From an uncultured Solirubrobacterales bacterium (GTDB taxonomy: Bacteria; Actinomycetota; Thermoleophilia; Solirubrobacterales; 70-9): DNA of 16,026 nucleotides. Each line of letters starts with the position of its first letter. Within the stretch, counting starts at the first letter, position 1. Location: NCBI GenBank assembly GCA_937910825.1, contig CALEMO010000138.1, forward strand, positions 1 to 16,026, read 5' to 3'. This document shows positions 12,882 through 16,026 of this stretch, piece after piece. A program made the translations under genes and the position numbers. Under the pieces are notes generated by a model, which did no database searches, was not told the DNA's origin, and saw only the letters and a list, made by a program, of their open reading frames with translations.

Positions 12882-13805
12882 ATGACCTATGCCAAGAAGT
12901 ATTCGAAACTGTCCTTTGCCGTGATCCTCGGCGCCTCCGCCCTGCTCGTGATGTTGCTCGGTGGCAGCCCGCGGCAGGCCCAGGCGGCTGAAGTCAACTG
13001 CCCGAAGTTCAACGTTTTGCACAACGACAGAATCGGCAAGCTGAATCTTCCGGCCGGCCTCTACAGCGTGACCGTTCTGAACGGTGACAAGTTGAGCTGT
13101 GCCGCGGCATCGAAGCAATTCGCACGCTTCCTGCAGGACTGGGACGGTGTGCTGCCCAAGCCCTGGGTCCTCAACGTAAAGAAGGCGACCTTCAACAGGG
13201 GCAAAGGCTCCGACGCTGGCTTCAGCGTCAATAAGGGTGGCGGCGGAGGTGGTGGCGGCGGCAACTCCGGGCGCTCCTGCCCCGGTTACTTCCGGGTGCT
13301 CCACAACGACAGCATCGGCAGCTTCCAGGTTCCGAAGGGCCAGTACCGGATCACCCTGGTCGGCCCGAAGAAGATCGGGTGCACCAAAGCCATAATGCGT
13401 TTTCAGGAGTTCCTGCTCGACTACGACGGCGTACTGCCTGCCCCCTGGTACCTGAACAAGAGGACGGCGACTTTCACCCGCGGCCAGACCGCGAAGGTCG
13501 GCTTCAACATCAACCGTGCCTACGGCCCGGCGCCGAACCCGAACAAGAACACGAAGGCGGTGCGCTGCCCCGGCACCTTCCGCGTACTCCACAACGACCA
13601 GATCGGAAAGCTGGTCCTGCCGAAGGGTCCGTATTACGTAAAGGCCGGCAACGGACTTTCATGTTTCTCGGCTTCGAACTGGTTCCGCGTGTTCCTCAAC
13701 CGCCCCGACGGCAGGCTGCCTTCGCCGTGGAAGTTGAACGTCGGCAAGGCCAGGTTCCAGCAGGGCTCCGGCGGCCCTTACTTCCGGGTCCAGAAGGCAA
13801 ACTGA
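12882..13805 (+). CDS. Secreted protein with three tandem copies of an unrecognised two-cysteine domain
   Basis: A 307-residue exported protein. The signal peptide MTYAKKYSKL... has a hydrophobic core at residues 11-27 and a type I cleavage site after AQA at residue 35. The rest is three copies of a domain of about 78 residues, at 39-117, 132-211 and 228-304. Each copy has a Cys at its start (40, 133, 229), then VLHND-x-IG, a LPxGxY turn, a second Cys 32-34 residues after the first (73, 167, 261), an aromatic helix (FARFLQDWDG, FQEFLLDYDG, FRVFLNRPDG), LPxPWxLN, and a closing strand with G-x-F. The repeating pair of cysteines suggests one disulfide per domain. Linkers differ: a run of nine glycines (119-127) and a Pro/Asn-rich stretch (213-225). 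There is no membrane anchor or LPXTG signal, so it is probably released or wall-associated. I know no family with this pattern, and a binding or structural role is only a guess. It stands alone, divergent from tRNA-Arg and followed by a GC-rich hairpin. Confidence 0.85.
   Translation: MTYAKKYSKLSFAVILGASALLVMLLGGSPRQAQAAEVNCPKFNVLHNDRIGKLNLPAGLYSVTVLNGDKLSCAAASKQFARFLQDWDGVLPKPWVLNVKKATFNRGKGSDAGFSVNKGGGGGGGGGNSGRSCPGYFRVLHNDSIGSFQVPKGQYRITLVGPKKIGCTKAIMRFQEFLLDYDGVLPAPWYLNKRTATFTRGQTAKVGFNINRAYGPAPNPNKNTKAVRCPGTFRVLHNDQIGKLVLPKGPYYVKAGNGLSCFSASNWFRVFLNRPDGRLPSPWKLNVGKARFQQGSGGPYFRVQKAN
12999..13793 (+). repeat. Three tandem coding repeats of about 78 codons
   Basis: The copies begin at the codons of Cys40, Cys133 and Cys229 of the secreted protein and are clearly related at protein level (VLHND, LPxG, DGxLPxPWxLN in all three). 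The GGT/GGC codon run coding for nine glycines between copies 1 and 2 (about 13236-13262) is a simple-sequence tract. Confidence 0.85.
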
Positions 13806-13822
13806 GCAAGTAGCCCCGCGCT

Positions 13823-13849
13823 CCGCCGCCGCGAAAGCGAAGCCGGCGG
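13823..13849 (+). terminator. GC-rich nested hairpin after the repeat-protein gene
   Basis: CCGCCG (13823-13828) pairs with CGGCGG (13844-13849). Inside it, CGC and GCG close a GAAA tetraloop (13830-13839). It lies 17 nt after the stop codon. No T-run follows, so it is at best a U-poor terminator or an mRNA 3'-stabilising structure. Confidence 0.4.
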
Positions 13850-13901
13850 TTCCCGGGTGCGCGGTCGCGGCCGGCCGGCCTCCCGGCGGGCCGCTGCGCG
13901 C

Positions 13902-13907
13902 TACGGT
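13902..13907 (+). promoter_or_regulatory. Candidate -10 element (TACGGT), leaderless start of the P450 gene
   Basis: TACGGT ends 6 nt before ATG 13914. This favours ATG 13914 over the in-frame GTG at 13857, which would add 19 basic residues not typical of bacterial P450s. Confidence 0.4.
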
Positions 13908-13913
13908 GATCCC

Positions 13914-15239
13914 ATGATCACCCGCCGAAACGACAGCCTGCCCCCCGGTCCGCGACTGCCCAGTGCCATTCAGACGGTGGGCTGGTGGACCAGGCCGACC
14001 GGCTTCCTCGAGCGCTGCCGACGTCTTTACGGAAAGCGCTTCACGATCAGGCTGTCCGCCCAGGATCCTTTCGTGATGATCTCCGACCCGGACGAGATCA
14101 AGCAGGTCTTCACCGCACCACCGGACGTGCTCTACCCCGGCGAAGGCGCGCGCATCCTCGAGCCGATCGTCGGACCAAACTCGATCCTGCTGCTCGACGA
14201 AGGCGCCCACATGGCCCAGAAGAAACTGGTGCTGCCGGCATTCCACGGCGAGAGGATGAAAGGGCTCGAGCCGATGATCACAGAGGTCACGCGGGCCCAG
14301 ATCGAGTCCTGGCCACGCGGCGAGCTTATGGCGATGCACCCCCGGATGCAGGCCCTGACCATGGACGTGATCCTCGCCGCAGTCTTCGGACTACGCTCCG
14401 GTGACCGCCTCACCGAACTGCGCCTGGCCCTGACCGAGATGCTCGAGTTCGGCCTCAGTCCGCTCAGCCTCCTGCCACCGGCGCAGCGGGCCCCGTTCGG
14501 CCTCGGCCCCTGGGCGAAGTTCATCAAGGTGAGGGCCCGTGCTGACGAGCTGATCTACGCCGAGATCGACGACCGGCGGCAGCGTCCCGACGCCGGGGGA
14601 AGCGAGATCATCGCTTCGCTGATCGAGGCCCGGCACGAAGACGGATCACCGATGTCGGACGAGGAGATCCACGACGAACTGCTCACGTTGCTGGTCGCCG
14701 GCCACGAGACCACCGCCACCGAACTCGCCTGGGCGCTGGAGCGCCTGACCCGCGAGCCAGAGGTGATGGCGAAATTGATCAGCGCAGTCGACGAAGGCGA
14801 CGGTGAGCCTTATCTGACCGCCACGATCCGCGAGATCCTGCGACACCGCCCGGTCCTGCTGAACGCCGCGCCGCGGACCGTGAAGAAGGCGATCGAAGTC
14901 GGTGGCGTCCGCTACGAGCCGCGGGTCCACCTGGTCGCCAGCGCCTGGCTGGTCCAGCACGATCCCGACATCTACCCGGAGCCATACGCCTTCAGGCCCG
15001 AACGCTTCCTCGACTCCGACCCCGGCACCTACGACTGGATCCCCTTCGGAGGGGGGCGCCGTCGATGCATCGGCGCGAGCTTCGCGCAGATGGAGATGGC
15101 GGTCGTGCTTCGCGAGTTGCTGCGCTCGACAGAGGTGACGGCCGGCGCCGACGGGGCCGAGTTCACGATCCGCCGGGCGATCACCGTGACGCCCGGGCGA
15201 GGCGCCGAGACGGTGCTGGCCGACCGCGCGACGGCCTGA
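13914..15239 (+). CDS. Cytochrome P450
   Basis: A 441-residue soluble heme monooxygenase of normal bacterial length. Visible motifs: the proline-rich start SLPPGPRLP, the C-helix region with the EGAHMAQKKLVLPAFHGERM stretch (the usual H..R/K-heme propionate area), the I-helix oxygen-activation motif LLVAGHETTATELAWAL at about 260-275, the K-helix ExxR in TIREILRHRP, the meander PEPYAFRPERF, and the heme-ligand loop FGGGRRRCIGASFAQMEMAV with thiolate Cys385. All essential motifs are present, so it should be active with ferredoxin/reductase partners encoded elsewhere. The substrate is unknown; the LPPGP start and overall form resemble the CYP110/CYP3-like bacterial group, often linked to lipids or terpenes (inference). 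It lies 2 nt upstream of an SRPBCC-domain gene, a likely operon partner. A dead paralogue lies at 9423-9603. Confidence 0.93.
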   Translation: MITRRNDSLPPGPRLPSAIQTVGWWTRPTGFLERCRRLYGKRFTIRLSAQDPFVMISDPDEIKQVFTAPPDVLYPGEGARILEPIVGPNSILLLDEGAHMAQKKLVLPAFHGERMKGLEPMITEVTRAQIESWPRGELMAMHPRMQALTMDVILAAVFGLRSGDRLTELRLALTEMLEFGLSPLSLLPPAQRAPFGLGPWAKFIKVRARADELIYAEIDDRRQRPDAGGSEIIASLIEARHEDGSPMSDEEIHDELLTLLVAGHETTATELAWALERLTREPEVMAKLISAVDEGDGEPYLTATIREILRHRPVLLNAAPRTVKKAIEVGGVRYEPRVHLVASAWLVQHDPDIYPEPYAFRPERFLDSDPGTYDWIPFGGGRRRCIGASFAQMEMAVVLRELLRSTEVTAGADGAEFTIRRAITVTPGRGAETVLADRATA

Positions 15240-15241
15240 AC

Positions 15242-15637
15242 GTGGCCGGGGTCGAATGCGCAGCGCCGCCCGAACAGCTCTGGCAACTGGTCGCGCGACC
15301 CGACCGGTGGAACGAGTGGTCGCCATACGTACGAGGGGCTGAAGGCCTGGGTTCACCCGAGGTCGAAGCGGGTTCAAAAGGCAGCGTGATCCTCCGTGGT
15401 GGGATCCGGCTGCCGGCCGAGGTGACCGCGGTCGATCCCGGCCGATCCTGGAGCTGGAAGGTCGGCGGCATCGTCGTCCACCACATCGTGACCCCGGCCC
15501 CCGGTGGGTCCCTTCTGGAGATGACGGTCGAGGCGTCGGCAAAGGCATGGACCCCTGCGGCGAAGCTCTACGCGCCGGTAGTCGGGGTGATTGCCGGTCG
15601 AACGGCCCGGGCGGCAGAAGGGGACCACCAGGACTGA
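15242..15637 (+). CDS. SRPBCC-fold (polyketide cyclase/START-like) small protein
   Basis: A 131-residue protein of the SRPBCC (Bet v1-like) superfamily, which holds hydrophobic ligands in a helix-grip cavity. The N-terminal strand and helix VAGVECAAPPEQLWQLVARP followed by DRWNEWSPYVRGAEGL is the standard family opening (strand, aPPE-x-LW helix, D-x(2)-W-x(2)-WSP). Next come GSKGSVILRGGIRLPAEVTA, DPGRSWSWKVGG and a long C-terminal helix. The start is GTG 15242, 2 nt after the P450 stop, with no ribosome binding site, so translation probably depends on coupling to the P450. Such a close pair suggests that it binds or modifies the P450's hydrophobic substrate or product. The protein is slightly short at the C-terminus compared with many relatives. 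Confidence 0.82.
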   Translation: MAGVECAAPPEQLWQLVARPDRWNEWSPYVRGAEGLGSPEVEAGSKGSVILRGGIRLPAEVTAVDPGRSWSWKVGGIVVHHIVTPAPGGSLLEMTVEASAKAWTPAAKLYAPVVGVIAGRTARAAEGDHQD

Positions 15638-15650
15638 ACGACCGTCAGGA

Positions 15651-15875
15651 TCAGGCCGGCCGCCCTTCGTCGTCGATGCCGACGGGTTTCGCCGGAGCTC
15701 TGGCATGGATGAGGGCGGCGGTCCAGTCTTCTGCCATGCCGCTGTCCTCGTTGCCGTGGTGGTGGACCGGTGTATCGACTATCTCGGCCCGGACCGTCTC
15801 GAAACCCTCGAATGCGGCGGTCAGCTCTTCGATCGCGACGAGGTCGAATTCGGCGAAGAATCCGAATCGCTTCAT
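15651..15875 (-). CDS. Hypothetical protein, possibly the 3' part of a frameshifted gene
   Basis: A 74-residue frame with strongly GC-biased third codon positions, which argues for real coding on this strand. The sequence runs MKRFGFFAEFDLVAIEELTA, AFEGFETVRAEIVDTPVHHH, then EDWTAALIHARAP. I do not recognise the family; the GFETVRAEIVD...HHH pattern recalls the last strands of some SAM methyltransferases, but this is weak. There is no ribosome binding site or TAnnnT hexamer before ATG 15875. An upstream frame running in from the window edge overlaps it, so it may be the tail of a gene broken by a frameshift near 15860-15880. It converges on the SRPBCC gene with 13 nt between stops. Confidence 0.45.
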   Translation of the reverse strand: MKRFGFFAEFDLVAIEELTAAFEGFETVRAEIVDTPVHHHGNEDSGMAEDWTAALIHARAPAKPVGIDDEGRPA

Positions 15876-16026
15876 GATCGACTATCCGAGCTTCCCTTGC
15901 GGCGGCAAGCTGATCTACCTGCGCCAAAAGGGCGCCCGGTACTTCTTCCGAGAAAAGCTGACCTACGGCCTCGACGTTTGCGCTGATCGGCAGGAAGCTC
16001 GGTTTCGTCTGAAATGAAGCGGGCGG
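15876..16026 (-). other. Open minus-strand frame entering from the right edge, possible 5' part of the same gene
   Basis: One minus-strand frame is open from the window edge and reads FQTKPSFLPISANVEAVGQL, then FSEEVPGALLAQVDQLAAAR and EARIVDHEAIR, a plausible helical protein sequence. Past 15870 the same frame becomes Arg-rich and noncoding in style, while the neighbouring frame (MKRFGFFAEFD...) becomes protein-like. Third-position GC here is only moderate, and a 47-codon plus-strand frame (ATG 15873-15875) competes for the same bases. Coding status is therefore uncertain. Confidence 0.3.

Noticed and set aside
12843..13592. A 249-codon minus-strand open frame opposite the repeat protein
   Set aside because: The plus-strand gene has a ribosome binding site, signal peptide and three conserved repeats; the opposite frame has none of these.
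15873..16019. Plus-strand 47-codon frame MIDYPSFPCGGKLIYLRQKG...
   Set aside because: Its start overlaps the minus-strand ATG, it has no ribosome binding site or hexamer, and it competes with a minus-strand frame of helical protein character. Real coding cannot be excluded, but the evidence is not sufficient.

Overview
The window is GC-rich DNA from a bacterium with actinobacterial-style genes: lipoprotein solute-binding proteins, a DUF6458-type small membrane protein, an LldD-type lactate dehydrogenase, a cytochrome P450 and a DF-family thioredoxin-fold protein. The protein families and the start-site architecture resemble the deep-branching Actinobacteria (Thermoleophilia/Solirubrobacterales). 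That placement is inference from resemblance only. No phage, IS element, CRISPR array or rRNA was seen.

Layout. Positions 1-62 hold the 3' end of an unidentified gene. A heavily decayed sedolisin (peptidase S53) gene follows (about 62-903), then a DUF6458-like membrane protein (938-1180). Two solute-binding lipoproteins, one polyamine-type and one branched-chain amino acid-type, form a two-gene unit without permeases (1274-3607). A DHA2-type MFS exporter (3718-5307) converges on lldD (5346-6533, minus). Divergent from lldD is a small thioredoxin-fold protein (6562-6936), overlapping the start of a broken redoxin gene. That broken gene runs head-on into a truncated haloalkane dehalogenase gene, which overlaps the end of a large polytopic membrane protein gene (7492-9306 or longer, minus). 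Next come a cytochrome P450 remnant fused to the tail of a SAM methyltransferase gene (9423-10014), a two-gene membrane operon with a TPR protein (10057-12407, minus) behind a perfect 21-nt palindrome, tRNA-Arg(ACG), a secreted protein made of three tandem copies of an unrecognised domain (12882-13805), an intact P450 with an SRPBCC partner (13914-15637), and an unidentified minus-strand ORF at the right edge.

Two themes stand out. First, most transcription-unit start codons are preceded at 6-9 nt by a TAnnnT hexamer and lack a Shine-Dalgarno sequence, whereas the second gene of the solute-binding pair and the secreted repeat-protein gene have clear ones. This is what widespread leaderless transcription would look like, and it helps choose several starts. 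Second, the window holds much gene wreckage: single-base frameshifts, internal deletions and gene-to-gene fusions affect the S53 peptidase, the redoxin, the dehalogenase, the P450 copy and the methyltransferase, and the large membrane protein has apparently lost its start codon. The least explained intact items are the paired membrane/TPR proteins and the triple-repeat secreted protein; both look like undescribed families.
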